Assembly: GCA_031771865.1 (NCBI GenBank)
Contig: JASISA010000042.1
Coordinates: forward strand, 2,287,501-2,351,500
Direction of reading: 5' to 3'
Origin: Nothophaeocryptopus gaeumannii
Lineage: Eukaryota; Ascomycota; Dothideomycetes; Mycosphaerellales; Mycosphaerellaceae
Length of the DNA: 64,000 nt
Shown: in pieces, positions 20,294 through 29,425 of the stretch
Numbering within the stretch: the first letter of the stretch is position 1
Layout of the letters: every line of letters begins with the position of its first letter
The notes under the pieces: model-generated
Told to the model about the DNA's origin: nothing
Seen by the model: the letters and a program-made list of their open reading frames with translations, nothing else
Databases searched by the model: none
Translations under genes and position numbers: made by a program

Positions 20294-20484
20294 GGCGTGC
20301 GTCCACGGCGCCGAGCCAGTCTTTCTTCGAGTTCGATGCGCGAGGATTGGTTATTCCTGGTGCGGTTTGTTACTAGCTCTCCACAGTGTTAAGTGATCGT
20401 CTGGATATTTAATACCTTTCCATGCTTTCGTAGGATCTTAGGTAAGCAATCTCTGAAAAAAAAACCCCCGAGTGCAATTGAGGA

Positions 20485-20898
20485 TCAGCCGGTGGACTTT
20501 GATTTCCTTGTCTTCGCGGACGATGGTGAAGTCGGCGGTCTCCTGGTCTTCGACGACATCATGTAGACTTCGAGGACCATCTCGTCCACCCGAGGGATGT
20601 AGTCTAGCTCTACTAGCCTGGCGATGGTCTTTCGCAACTCTTCTTGTGAATCACTCCTTCTGAGTGAGCCTCTAGGGTCGTAGGATGCGTCGTCGTCGTC
20701 TGAGAGAGTCATGCTTGCCCATTTAGTAAATGGATTGGCGGATCCAGATGCCATGAATGTCGTATTCCTCGTCGCAGCTCTCAGTTGGATAGCGCAGAAG
20801 ACGATATATCTGGCGGTGTGGGCAACATCAACCCATTGTCTCAGTAAAACGTCCGAAAGAGAAAGGACTGGAGCTGTCAAGTTTCTGCTTTGAAACAT
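20485..20898 (-). CDS. Small hypothetical protein, uncertain
   Basis: A 137-residue frame, or 88 residues if it starts at the internal Met beginning MASGSANPFTKWASMTLSDDDD. The shorter form is hydrophilic: an acidic patch, then a helical RKTIARLVELDYIPRVDEMVLEVYM, then a basic Ser/Thr/Lys-rich end. I recognise no family. The composition of the C-terminal part looks protein-like, but nothing else supports expression. It lies between the BTB relic and the Sfk1-type gene. Confidence 0.35.
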   Translation of the reverse strand: MFQSRNLTAPVLSLSDVLLRQWVDVAHTARYIVFCAIQLRAATRNTTFMASGSANPFTKWASMTLSDDDDASYDPRGSLRRSDSQEELRKTIARLVELDYIPRVDEMVLEVYMMSSKTRRPPTSPSSAKTRKSKSTG

Positions 20899-21092
20899 TA
20901 TCTATCATTTACATCGCATGTCGCATGCCTTATCTCACGTGCCTCCACTCCAACGCCATGCTTCTGTCGTCGTGCTGTACTCCAAATTCATTGCAAAAAC
21001 TCGCTGCTCTGTGCATGCGACCCAAAATCCCTCGCAGTAACATGCCAAAGTTGGTAAAACCATGTCAGAATCAACCCCTAGCACTCTCTCCT

Positions 21093-22022
21093 TTAGAAGT
21101 TCCGACTGGGCTGCACAGCCTGCGGTGCCTGGTGTCCGTATCCACCATTCGTCTGTCCATTCGCCGCATAAGGGTTCTCATGTCCACCGCTCGTGTATAC
21201 CGGTCCACCCATCATATTTCCACCCGCCTCAGTGTCCATAGCCATCTCGTCGTCGCCCTTCTTGACCGCTGGTCGGTAGCGGTCGTTCTTGTTTCTCGTC
21301 TTCGTCGCGGGAAGGAAGTCGATCATGAAGCTGAAGATGTAGAAGATGTAGATCAAAGAGATGGTCCATTCGATGACAGCGGCGCGGTTGTAGTGGCCCT
21401 GATAACCCAGAACACCAAATGTTATTGCGAGTGCGATTTCGACAAAGATGAAAACGAGCTTGATCCAGAAGGATGCGGCGAGGATGTTTTGGTCGCGGTA
21501 GTGGATTCCGAGACGCTGATATTCGGCGCAGATGAATATGGCGGAGATGATGTAGCCGGCGATGAAGACTACCAGCATGGCATCGTGGACGTGGGGATAT
21601 CGTACAGTATCGAAGATGGTGAGGAGGATGAGACCCGCGGCACCGATGACCGCGAAGATGGTCGCGAAGACGCTGAGGATCTTCTCGGTCTTGTTGTAGT
21701 TCTGTGTTAAGCGGCCCTTGTGTCGTAGCCAGCGTTCACTAATGAAGGCCAGATCAAACGTCACGACACAGACCGCACTGCCTGCGATGAATAGCGGTTT
21801 GCCCCATGGTCTCGCGCCAATGTCTGATATGTATGCGATGTGCTGACCGGCATTGAACGAGACATAGTGCGGGCTTCCTTTGGCAAGCCATGTACCCAGC
21901 ATGGCCAGGAGCGTCCCTGGACCTCGTCAGTGCAAGGTCGAGGATAAATACCCTGTATGGCACGAACCTAGCCACACGCATCCCGAGAAGAGTGGAATGA
22001 ACCAATATGATAGCCCAAACAT
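21093..22022 (-). CDS. Sfk1/DRAM/TMEM150-type multispan membrane protein (Frag1 family), two exons
   Basis: Exon 1 (22022-21968) and exon 2 (21916-21093) flank a 51-bp intron with donor GTTCGT and acceptor TCCAG, giving 292 residues. The first exon supplies MFGLSYWFIPLFSGCVWLG, the first membrane helix. The protein then reads GQHIAYISDIGA, the signature loop of the family, followed by further hydrophobic helices (ILSVFATIFAVIGAAGLILLTIF, AMLVVFIAGYIISAIFI, IKLVFIFVEIALAITFGVL, WTISLIYIFYIFSFMIDFL). A cytosolic Gly/Asn/Gln-rich tail follows. Yeast Sfk1 acts at the plasma membrane in phosphoinositide (Stt4) signalling and lipid asymmetry. That role is inferred by homology. No lesions were found. 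Confidence 0.88.
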
Positions 22023-23090
22023 GGTGTCGAAAGCTCTATGCGCTCGTGCTCAGAATCAATGGTGTAAGTGATGCGACGCGAAGTCAAACTCCTTAGGATG
22101 TAACAGAATAGACTTGATTCGCAGAATGTGAATAAGAAGAAAGGGATATATCGCCAGCACGAGACAGCGAGGTTGAACAAGACCAGGACGCGCTCGCACT
22201 GTGGCGGTGTGTTGTGAAGAGACTTTCATCGCAGACTTAGACCCGTCGTCGTCAACGGTCGTGGAGAGCAATGGGAGATTGGCAGTGACGTCAAGAGGCA
22301 CACTTTACAAACATGAGTAAGTCCTGCCATCAGATTCGCTGGAAGGCCAGCGGGTCGCCGCGGAGGAAGTGAGGAATCCACGCCAACGCGACTGGGCCTC
22401 TGTACACTACAACTCGAGGCGCGTCTTGGTGTGAAAGTTGCATAAACCTGGATGACAGAGCAGTCTCGGCGCAGATTCCTGATGATGAAAGCAAACACGC
22501 GGCGGGACAGCAGTGGCCGTTTTGCTGTGATGCACAGCACATCAGTGTGGTGAGACGATGACGATGTTCGTTGGGGCGTTGATGAGGCTCTGCGGAGCGC
22601 GTGTGGCACCGCAGCAACGCAATCTGGGATGCCGAGTGCCGGCGACTACAGTACACATTGGAAGTACTTTCCACTGTGCACAACTACGTGAGAGGCGTTC
22701 ACGATTTCCTCCGCTCTCGACGCGTGCGGCAGATGGGTCGGGTAGTGAAGGGAACAGGAGGGTACTCCTACTTTTGGACAAACACGGGAAAGATGCCGAA
22801 TGTGCTGGTTTGATTGATTCGTGTCGGATTACTACGACGAACGACCTATCGTCCGCACCAAGCATGCCATCTGCTCCAGATGAGGCCTTGCTCTCCGTGT
22901 CTCAGCATCATGCGCGCAAGATTCTCGACCCGATGACCAGCCGCTGTTTCTACGGCTCCCCATGTCAGGCAGAAGTCCTAGGTCTCGGCGCCCCGGATCT
23001 CAAGACTTGGGCCCGGAACACTTGCGCTGACGGGAATTGGACGAGCAGCCGGACGAACAGGTCCATGAGGCTCCTGGGCACTCAATCCGT
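22023..23090. other. Intergenic between Sfk1-type gene and amidase
   Basis: About 1.07 kb on the promoter side of the Sfk1-type gene and the 3' side of the amidase. Frames up to about 200 codons run on the plus strand here, but they overlap the amidase end and show no family resemblance. Nothing supportable was seen. Confidence 0.45.
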
Positions 23091-24764
23091 CTACCACAAC
23101 TTCCTGTGCCAGCCAGCCCTTTTCCCACTACCAATAACGTCCCTGATCTCAGTATTAGGCTTCAGATATGGCTGAACATCTCCTCTATGTCCCGTCATCT
23201 GCTCATATGCATACCCGAATCCCACGAGCGTCTCCTCTGACCATTTGGCCCCCATAAAGCTCAATCCAAAGGGCACATTCGGTCCCGTCACAACGACTCC
23301 CCAATCATTCGTCGTTACATTCCAATTGTACGGATAGAAGCCCATGGGCACAGTCACTACCGGACTGCCCACAATGGCGGGTATGACCGGAGAAAGTTGG
23401 GTGGGGAGGAGAATTGCTGAGGTGTTGGTCCGGCGAAGGGCGCCGAGGATGCCGCCTTCGTCGCCGAAGTAGAGATTTTCAAGGTAAGTGGGCCAGAAAT
23501 CAGGTGAGGTATTGTTGTAGCCTTGGAGAGCTTCGTCCCAGATTGAGGTGTCACGTTGGGGCCAATGTTCGAGGGCTCCGTTTGTGTGGGTCCAGTTGCG
23601 TTCGTCAGCGAGGGTTTGCAGGTCGAAGGGGTTATAAGCGAGTTCTGAGAAATAGGTTGCAAGATTTGTGACGAAATCAGCACTGAGGACACTATTCCCA
23701 GCAGTGGAGTTTTGCCACGCTTCGAAACCAGTGAAGTTGGCGTCCACGATTGTGGCGCCTGCTGCTTCGATCTGTGAGATTGCGGTGCTGAAGGCGTCGA
23801 GGACGGGTTGATCAGTGTAATTGCGCCAGATTTCGAGAACGTTTCGGGCGACGCCGATGCGGGCCCCCGTCAGGGAGTCATTCTTACACGCTGCCACATA
23901 GTCTGGCGTGGATTTGAAAGGGAAGGCAGATGTGTAGTTGTCATACTGATCGGGGCCAGCAATGACGTGAAGAAGTGCAGCAGCATCTTTGACGGATCGA
24001 GCCATTGGACCAACAGTGTCCTGGTGCTCGCTGATAGGAATTACGAGATACCTGCTGGTCAATCCTACTGTCGGCTTGATTCCTACAAGATCATTTACGT
24101 CGCTTGGGCTCAGAATGCTCCCGCTCGTCTCGGTCCCCAAGCTCGCCAAGGCCAGACCGATAGAGCTGGAGACACCACTACCACTTGAACTCCCGCTTGG
24201 ATCTTGCATCGGATAGTAGGCTCCATACGTCTGCCCTCCGTACGCGGACCACCCATTGCTGGTGTTGTTTGACCGCCAGTGAGCCCATTGAGAAAGATTC
24301 GTCTTTCCCAGAATGATGGCGCCAGCCTTTCGCAGTTTCGCGGCAATTGTTGAGTCCCGCGGGACTCTCGCCCCTCGAAGTGACCAAGAACCGGCCGTGT
24401 TGTTCATCTTATCATGGGTGGCGATATTGTTCTTGATGAGGATGGGAATGCCGTGGAGAGGGCTCAGCACTGTTCCATTCTTTCTCTGACAGTCCAAGTC
24501 GTCCGCAATTGATAATGCATCTGGGTTGAGCTCCGTGACCATATGTAACGTGCCGTTGACTTCCAATATCCGGGCTGTGTAGGCTTCGACCAGATCGACG
24601 CTCGTGAAAAGGCCTGCTCCCAGTCCTGCAACCAAATCGTCGAGGTCCACATCCAGTAACGAAGGGAAGTCCTTGAGTGATGGCCTGGCTGCTGCGACTA
24701 GACATGCTACGCTCGTGAAGACCAACAGCCGCATCATTGAGGCTGCGAACAGTGGAAGACGCAT
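23091..24764 (-). CDS. Secreted amidase-signature (AS) family amidase
   Basis: An intact frame of 557 residues. A second Met pair at residue 10-11 gives the cleaner signal peptide (MMRLLVFTSVACLVAAARPS), so the start is probably 24,737 or 24,734. The Ser-cisSer-Lys triad of the amidase signature family is present: Lys in IPILIKNN (about 111), the cis-Ser in DPSGSSSGSG (about 192-194), and the nucleophile in GTETSGSI (about 216). The C-terminal part has SFMGAKWSEETLVGFGYAYEQ, typical of the family. These enzymes hydrolyse amide bonds of small carboxamides or acyl-amines. The substrate is unknown. Numerous N-x-S/T sequons agree with secretion. Confidence 0.9.
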   Translation of the reverse strand: MRLPLFAASMMRLLVFTSVACLVAAARPSLKDFPSLLDVDLDDLVAGLGAGLFTSVDLVEAYTARILEVNGTLHMVTELNPDALSIADDLDCQRKNGTVLSPLHGIPILIKNNIATHDKMNNTAGSWSLRGARVPRDSTIAAKLRKAGAIILGKTNLSQWAHWRSNNTSNGWSAYGGQTYGAYYPMQDPSGSSSGSGVSSSIGLALASLGTETSGSILSPSDVNDLVGIKPTVGLTSRYLVIPISEHQDTVGPMARSVKDAAALLHVIAGPDQYDNYTSAFPFKSTPDYVAACKNDSLTGARIGVARNVLEIWRNYTDQPVLDAFSTAISQIEAAGATIVDANFTGFEAWQNSTAGNSVLSADFVTNLATYFSELAYNPFDLQTLADERNWTHTNGALEHWPQRDTSIWDEALQGYNNTSPDFWPTYLENLYFGDEGGILGALRRTNTSAILLPTQLSPVIPAIVGSPVVTVPMGFYPYNWNVTTNDWGVVVTGPNVPFGLSFMGAKWSEETLVGFGYAYEQMTGHRGDVQPYLKPNTEIRDVIGSGKRAGWHRKLW

Positions 24765-26170
24765 ACTGCCTCAGGTCAGTGGCTTGTAAAAGATTCGACT
24801 TTGGCGCCGACTCTTCTCATACCTCCAATCTCAGACTTCTATATGTCTTGCCCATTCATATGGTAGACTGATAAGCATGGACACATCCTCCTGCCGAATC
24901 GAGTCTTGAGCTCTGCGTACCGTGTCTGGCACGTCACTATTGTCGAAGAACGGATCCTCCACGGCTTGCAATCGAAGTATATATTGTCACGGCCGGGTAT
25001 GCACTGCGGGGTGAGCAGTGTCGGCCGCGCAGCCTATCACATTGCCCAGGTGTTAGATAGCAGTGGGGAGATCCTTGAGAGGCAAGGATCTGGTACTGTA
25101 GATCTTTGCACGCTCTTTCGTAGCTTCCTGTTGCGGCAGGTAGATGGATGTTAGATGTTCTGAGTGTTTTGCGTTGTGACCGGGTGTTGAACAAGTTCAC
25201 AACGGACGTGATCTCTGATTGATGACGTTCTCTGTTGGGATCAGCTTGACTGTCTTGTCATATGAGGCGAACCATTCGGCCAGCATGCCATCTGTCTGAT
25301 GAAATCGACATCTGTTAAATCTGCGCGCCTAGATATGGAGCCGAGATGAATTGAAGAACACTTATTCCCACTGCCGTTCAGATTGTTATAATGGTGGGAT
25401 GTTGTGCTGACGACTGGACGCTTGCTGGACAGCACAAACTGCTACCGTGTCAATCGTTCAACGACTTTCTCGAGCGCCAAAGGACATCTCGCACAGCTAC
25501 ACGCGGCACAGGTCTTTAATGATTCGGCGAGATGAAGTCGGTGAAGCGCTACAGCAAGGGAGTATTCGGCAGCGGTGATAAGGTTTGGCGGTCACGGAAA
25601 ATGACGGAGGAGCCCGATCGAGGTCAAGTTCTGACTTGGCCCAGTTTCAAGTCTGCTGTGAGAGATGATTGTTGTCGGACGCGTGTTTCGCTGGCTCACG
25701 CAATCGCCACCAGGTGAAAATTACTGTGAGGTGAGAAGCACGTGAGAAAGCGTTCTTGGTGAGGAAGGAGCGAAGCGCGTAGCAGAAGGAGAGAACCGGG
25801 CTTGGGCAGGCATGACTGAGGCATGATTCGCCACGTCGGCTCCTTCCGAAAAGTCAAGTCTGGAGGCCCTTCTTTCCCCCAAAAGTTTTCAGCGTTCTAC
25901 ACACAGACCCTCACCAACTCCTGCAAAATTCAACACCTCAAGCGTGTGATCCCATATCTTGTTGCTTTTGATACCTGTTTCGGTCTCAAGTAATACTTTC
26001 ATTTGTCTCGTTGCAGTTGTTTTCTGCGAGCGAGTCACATAGACATTGCTACGGCCCCAAACGAGTCGACATCACCGACCGCCGTTCGCTCACTCCACGC
26101 GCGAGCCGACCGAACGACTTCCACCCCGACGTCAACGATAACATCCATCACGAACGACATCCGACCCAAC
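24765..26170. other. Intergenic and promoter region of DED1
   Basis: About 1.4 kb shared upstream region of the amidase (minus) and DED1 (plus). The last 300 bp before the DED1 start are pyrimidine-rich, as expected for the leader of a highly expressed fungal gene. No other gene was seen. Confidence 0.5.
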
Positions 26171-28318
26171 ATGGCTGAGCAGCTCAACATGAATGGCCTG
26201 TCCCTCAAGGACTCCAACCACGCCCCACCACCGGGCGGCCAGGGTCCTCCTCAGCAGAACGGCTTCGGACAAGGCCGTGCTGCCTACATCCCACCGCACA
26301 TGAGACAGCGCGGGGGCCCTCCAGCTGCTGGTCCTCCGGCAGATGGTGGTCCAGACGGCTTCCCGCCCCAGCAAAAGTTAGTAGCGAAAACACGGCAGGC
26401 ACGTGAAGGTGCACAAGCTGATCCAGATGATAGCGGCTTCCCACCACGACAAGAAGGCGGCGGTGGCGGCGGCGGCAACTGGGGCGCTGCCCAGACCTTC
26501 ACTCCTCGCGTCGGCGGTAACAACTGGGATGATTCGCCCCAGCTCCCTCGAGGCTTCAACCGCAACGCCTACGGTGGCGCTCCCGGCGGTGGAGCTCAAG
26601 GTGGATACGGCGGAGGCGGCGGTGGCGGCGGTGGCGGCGGCGGCCGTCAGCACACTGGTGCAGGAGACGGACAGTGGAGAGATGGCAAGCACGTTCCGGG
26701 CCCATCCAACCCACGTGTCGAGCGCGAGCTTTTCGGTGTTCCCAACGACCCGACGAAGCAGCAAACCGGTATCAACTTCGAGAAATATGATGATATCCCG
26801 GTCGAGGCCTCCGGCCAGGGCGTGCCAGACCCTGTCACCACCTTCACCAACCCACCCCTCGACGACCACCTTATCCAAAACATTGAGCTCTCCGGTTACA
26901 AGATCCCCACACCTGTCCAGAAGTACTCCATCCCAATCGTCATGGGCGGTCGCGATTTGATGGCTTGTGCTCAGACTGGATCCGGGAAGACTGGTGGTTT
27001 CCTGTTCCCCATCCTGTCCCAGGCATACCAGAACGGCCCAAGCGGCAACACTCCACAGCAGTCCGGCTTTGCTCGACAGCGCAAGGCCTACCCAACCTCG
27101 CTCATTCTTGCACCAACCCGTGAGCTTGTCTCACAGATCTATGAAGAGTCGCGAAAGTTTGCCTACCGATCCTGGGTGCGTCCATGTGTCGTCTACGGTG
27201 GTGCCGACATTGGTTCTCAGCTCCGCCAGATCGAGCGCGGTTGTGACTTGCTCGTCGCTACCCCCGGCCGTCTGGTCGACCTGATCGAGCGAGGCAGAAT
27301 CTCACTTGCTAACATCAAGTACCTCGTTCTCGATGAGGCTGACCGCATGCTTGACATGGGTTTCGAGCCTCAGATTCGCCGCATTGTCGAGGGCGAAGAC
27401 ATGCCAGCAACCGATGGCCGTCAAACCCTCATGTTTTCAGCCACCTTCCCTCGCGACATCCAACTGCTCGCACGCGACTTCCTTCGAGAGTATATCTTCC
27501 TCTCGGTTGGTCGTGTTGGTTCGACGTCCGAGAACATCACTCAGAAGGTTGAGTACGTCGAAGACATCGACAAGCGTAGCGTGCTCCTCGACATCCTGCA
27601 CACACACGGCGCAGGTCTCACGCTCATTTTTGTGGAGACGAAGCGCATGGCGGATTCGCTCTCCGACTATCTGATCAACCAAGGTTTCCCAGCGACCTCC
27701 ATTCACGGTGACCGCACTCAGCGCGAGCGTGAGCGGGCTCTCGAGATGTTCCGCTCCGGTCGCTGCCCTATCTTGGTGGCCACTGCTGTCGCTGCTCGTG
27801 GTCTCGATATCCCGAACGTAATGCACGTCATCAACTACGACCTTCCTACCGACATTGACGACTACGTCCACCGTATCGGTCGTACTGGACGTGCCGGAAA
27901 CACCGGTATCTCCACTGCCTTCTTCAACCGCGGAAACCGTGGTGTGGTTAGAGACCTCCTCGATCTTCTCAAGGAGGCAAACCAGGAGGTGCCAAGTTTC
28001 CTCGAGACCATTGCTCGTGAAGGCTCCGGCTTTGGCGGTGGTCGTGGAGGAGGCCGCTCTGGTGGCCGTGGCCGCGGCTCAAGTGCCATGAAGGACGTGC
28101 GCACTTACGGTGGTGGCCAGCGCCCAGCCTACAGCGGAGGCACGATGGGTAGCGGTGGCGGTGGTGGTGCTGGTGGCTACGGCGGTGGCGGCTTCGGTGG
28201 TGGTGGTATGGGCGGCGGCTACAGCGGTGGTGGAGGTGGCGGCATGGGTGGTGGCTACAGCGGCGGCGGTGGCTATGGCAACCCAAGCGGCCCCTCCGGC
28301 CCCAACAGCTGGTGGTAA
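26171..28318 (+). CDS. DED1: DEAD-box RNA helicase Ded1
   Basis: The start at 26,171 (MAEQLNMNGLSLKD) is chosen over an upstream in-frame ATG at 26,003 because known fungal Ded1 proteins begin this way. It opens an eIF4E-motif-like stretch and AAYIPPHMR. The helicase core is complete: Q-motif region, AQTGSGKT (Walker A), PTRELVSQ, TPGRL, DEAD, SAT, RGLDIPNV and HRIGRTGRAG. Gly-rich RGG-type tails flank it on both sides. Ded1 unwinds mRNA leaders for cap-dependent initiation in the cytosol. A probable 57-bp intron (26,377-26,433; donor GTTAGT, CTGAT branch, TAG end) is in frame and stop-free, so both spliced (696 aa) and retained (715 aa) forms are possible. Confidence 0.95.
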   Translation: MAEQLNMNGLSLKDSNHAPPPGGQGPPQQNGFGQGRAAYIPPHMRQRGGPPAAGPPADGGPDGFPPQQKLVAKTRQAREGAQADPDDSGFPPRQEGGGGGGGNWGAAQTFTPRVGGNNWDDSPQLPRGFNRNAYGGAPGGGAQGGYGGGGGGGGGGGGRQHTGAGDGQWRDGKHVPGPSNPRVERELFGVPNDPTKQQTGINFEKYDDIPVEASGQGVPDPVTTFTNPPLDDHLIQNIELSGYKIPTPVQKYSIPIVMGGRDLMACAQTGSGKTGGFLFPILSQAYQNGPSGNTPQQSGFARQRKAYPTSLILAPTRELVSQIYEESRKFAYRSWVRPCVVYGGADIGSQLRQIERGCDLLVATPGRLVDLIERGRISLANIKYLVLDEADRMLDMGFEPQIRRIVEGEDMPATDGRQTLMFSATFPRDIQLLARDFLREYIFLSVGRVGSTSENITQKVEYVEDIDKRSVLLDILHTHGAGLTLIFVETKRMADSLSDYLINQGFPATSIHGDRTQRERERALEMFRSGRCPILVATAVAARGLDIPNVMHVINYDLPTDIDDYVHRIGRTGRAGNTGISTAFFNRGNRGVVRDLLDLLKEANQEVPSFLETIAREGSGFGGGRGGGRSGGRGRGSSAMKDVRTYGGGQRPAYSGGTMGSGGGGGAGGYGGGGFGGGGMGGGYSGGGGGGMGGGYSGGGGYGNPSGPSGPNSWW
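26377..26433 (+). other. Probable in-frame, stop-free intron inside DED1
   Basis: GTTAGT donor, a GCTGAT branch-like sequence about 15 nt before the TAG acceptor, and a length of 57 (a multiple of three) with no stop codon. Removal joins GFPPQQ to N and GFPPRQ, matching the repeat-like style of the Ded1 N-terminal region. The 19 residues it would encode (LVAKTRQAREGAQADPDDS) are unlike the Gly/Pro/Gln-rich flanks. Confidence 0.65.
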
Positions 28319-29425
28319 ACACCTGCTCCAACACACCACCCAAACGACCGATTTCTTTTGTTTTTGACTGCGTTTGATTGCTTTACTTCCGGACGCGGAC
28401 CTTCCTCGGCGGATCTCGACGAGCTTGCGGCCACGACATTATACCCAAACCAGCATGATAGACAGCGTTGACTTTCCGGGCTTTGCTTGCATTGCAATGG
28501 CGTGGGGAGATGGCGCTTTGAGCGGTATCATGGCGCATTACGACACTTAGAGCTGGAGCGAGAAATGATTGTGCTCTCTCCGCCCTCAGGCTTTGGGCGA
28601 CGGAGCATGCGCTCTGAGGTGTCTACAACGGGTCACGGTACATTACGACATCATCACAAGACCTTTGTCCCGGCTCCAAACCGCTGCTTTGGGCAGTGGA
28701 GTGTGGCCGCGACGCTCGATAGATCGACTTCTTTTTTTCGTCGACGATGCGCGGCGTTCCTAATTAGAGGACTTGGGATTCAGCGGGCTTGGGCGGCGTT
28801 TCGCGTCTTTCCAGCGACTGGACCGAGACCACAAAAGCAGCATGGCATGTGCTTTAATCGACGGCGTTCTATTACAGCGGGTTTTGCATGGGCTTGAGAA
28901 GGAGCTTCTTCCACTCGCCGAGGTCAGCGTACAGACGACATCGGCACTGGGCGTGGGAGGAGAAGGCTTCTCATGGAAATGCGCTTCATGCAAAAGCGCT
29001 TGTACTACTGCTTTCAGATGATACCTCAAGATAGATGGCATGGGGGCTCAACACATGGGATAGAGTAACATGGGTGCATCTGGGAAGCGGTAAGCCGGCG
29101 GGTTTGAGCCTTTTCGCCGTCAGAACGAAGCATGTGCTTGTGCTGTCTGAAAACAATACAGATAGCGCGATTTGACCTTTTCTTCAGAATGAATATGGAT
29201 CATTTATATTTTCAACTCTCTCGTCTTCTATTGTTTTCGTCCTCTTGGCCTGTCATATGAACGCCGTTCCCACGATTCGCGGATCTCGGACCGAACCGTC
29301 GAGCTGAGTCATTCAAAGCTGCAGCTGGAGGACTCGCAAGTAACATCCTGGAAACGTAGACATCTTGAAGTTACTGCTACCATACATCCACCATCGCCCA
29401 CACTGAGGCGACCTGTCTATTCAGT
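28319..29425. other. Intergenic, DED1 3' side and ZW10 promoter
   Basis: About 1.1 kb between two plus-strand genes. It presumably contains the DED1 3' untranslated region and the promoter of the ZW10-type gene. Frames on both strands are short and unrecognised. Confidence 0.5.

Noticed and set aside
20925..21710. 261-codon plus-strand frame with acidic tail
   Set aside because: Antisense to the Sfk1-type gene; the acidic run is the complement of hydrophobic codons.
22558..23175. 205-codon plus-strand frame upstream of and overlapping the amidase
   Set aside because: Runs antisense into the amidase C-terminus, with no domain, and its composition is that of translated noncoding DNA.
26570..26650. 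GGC-rich microsatellite-like tract in DED1
   Set aside because: It encodes the expected glycine-rich tail of Ded1 proteins, so it is not an independent repeat.
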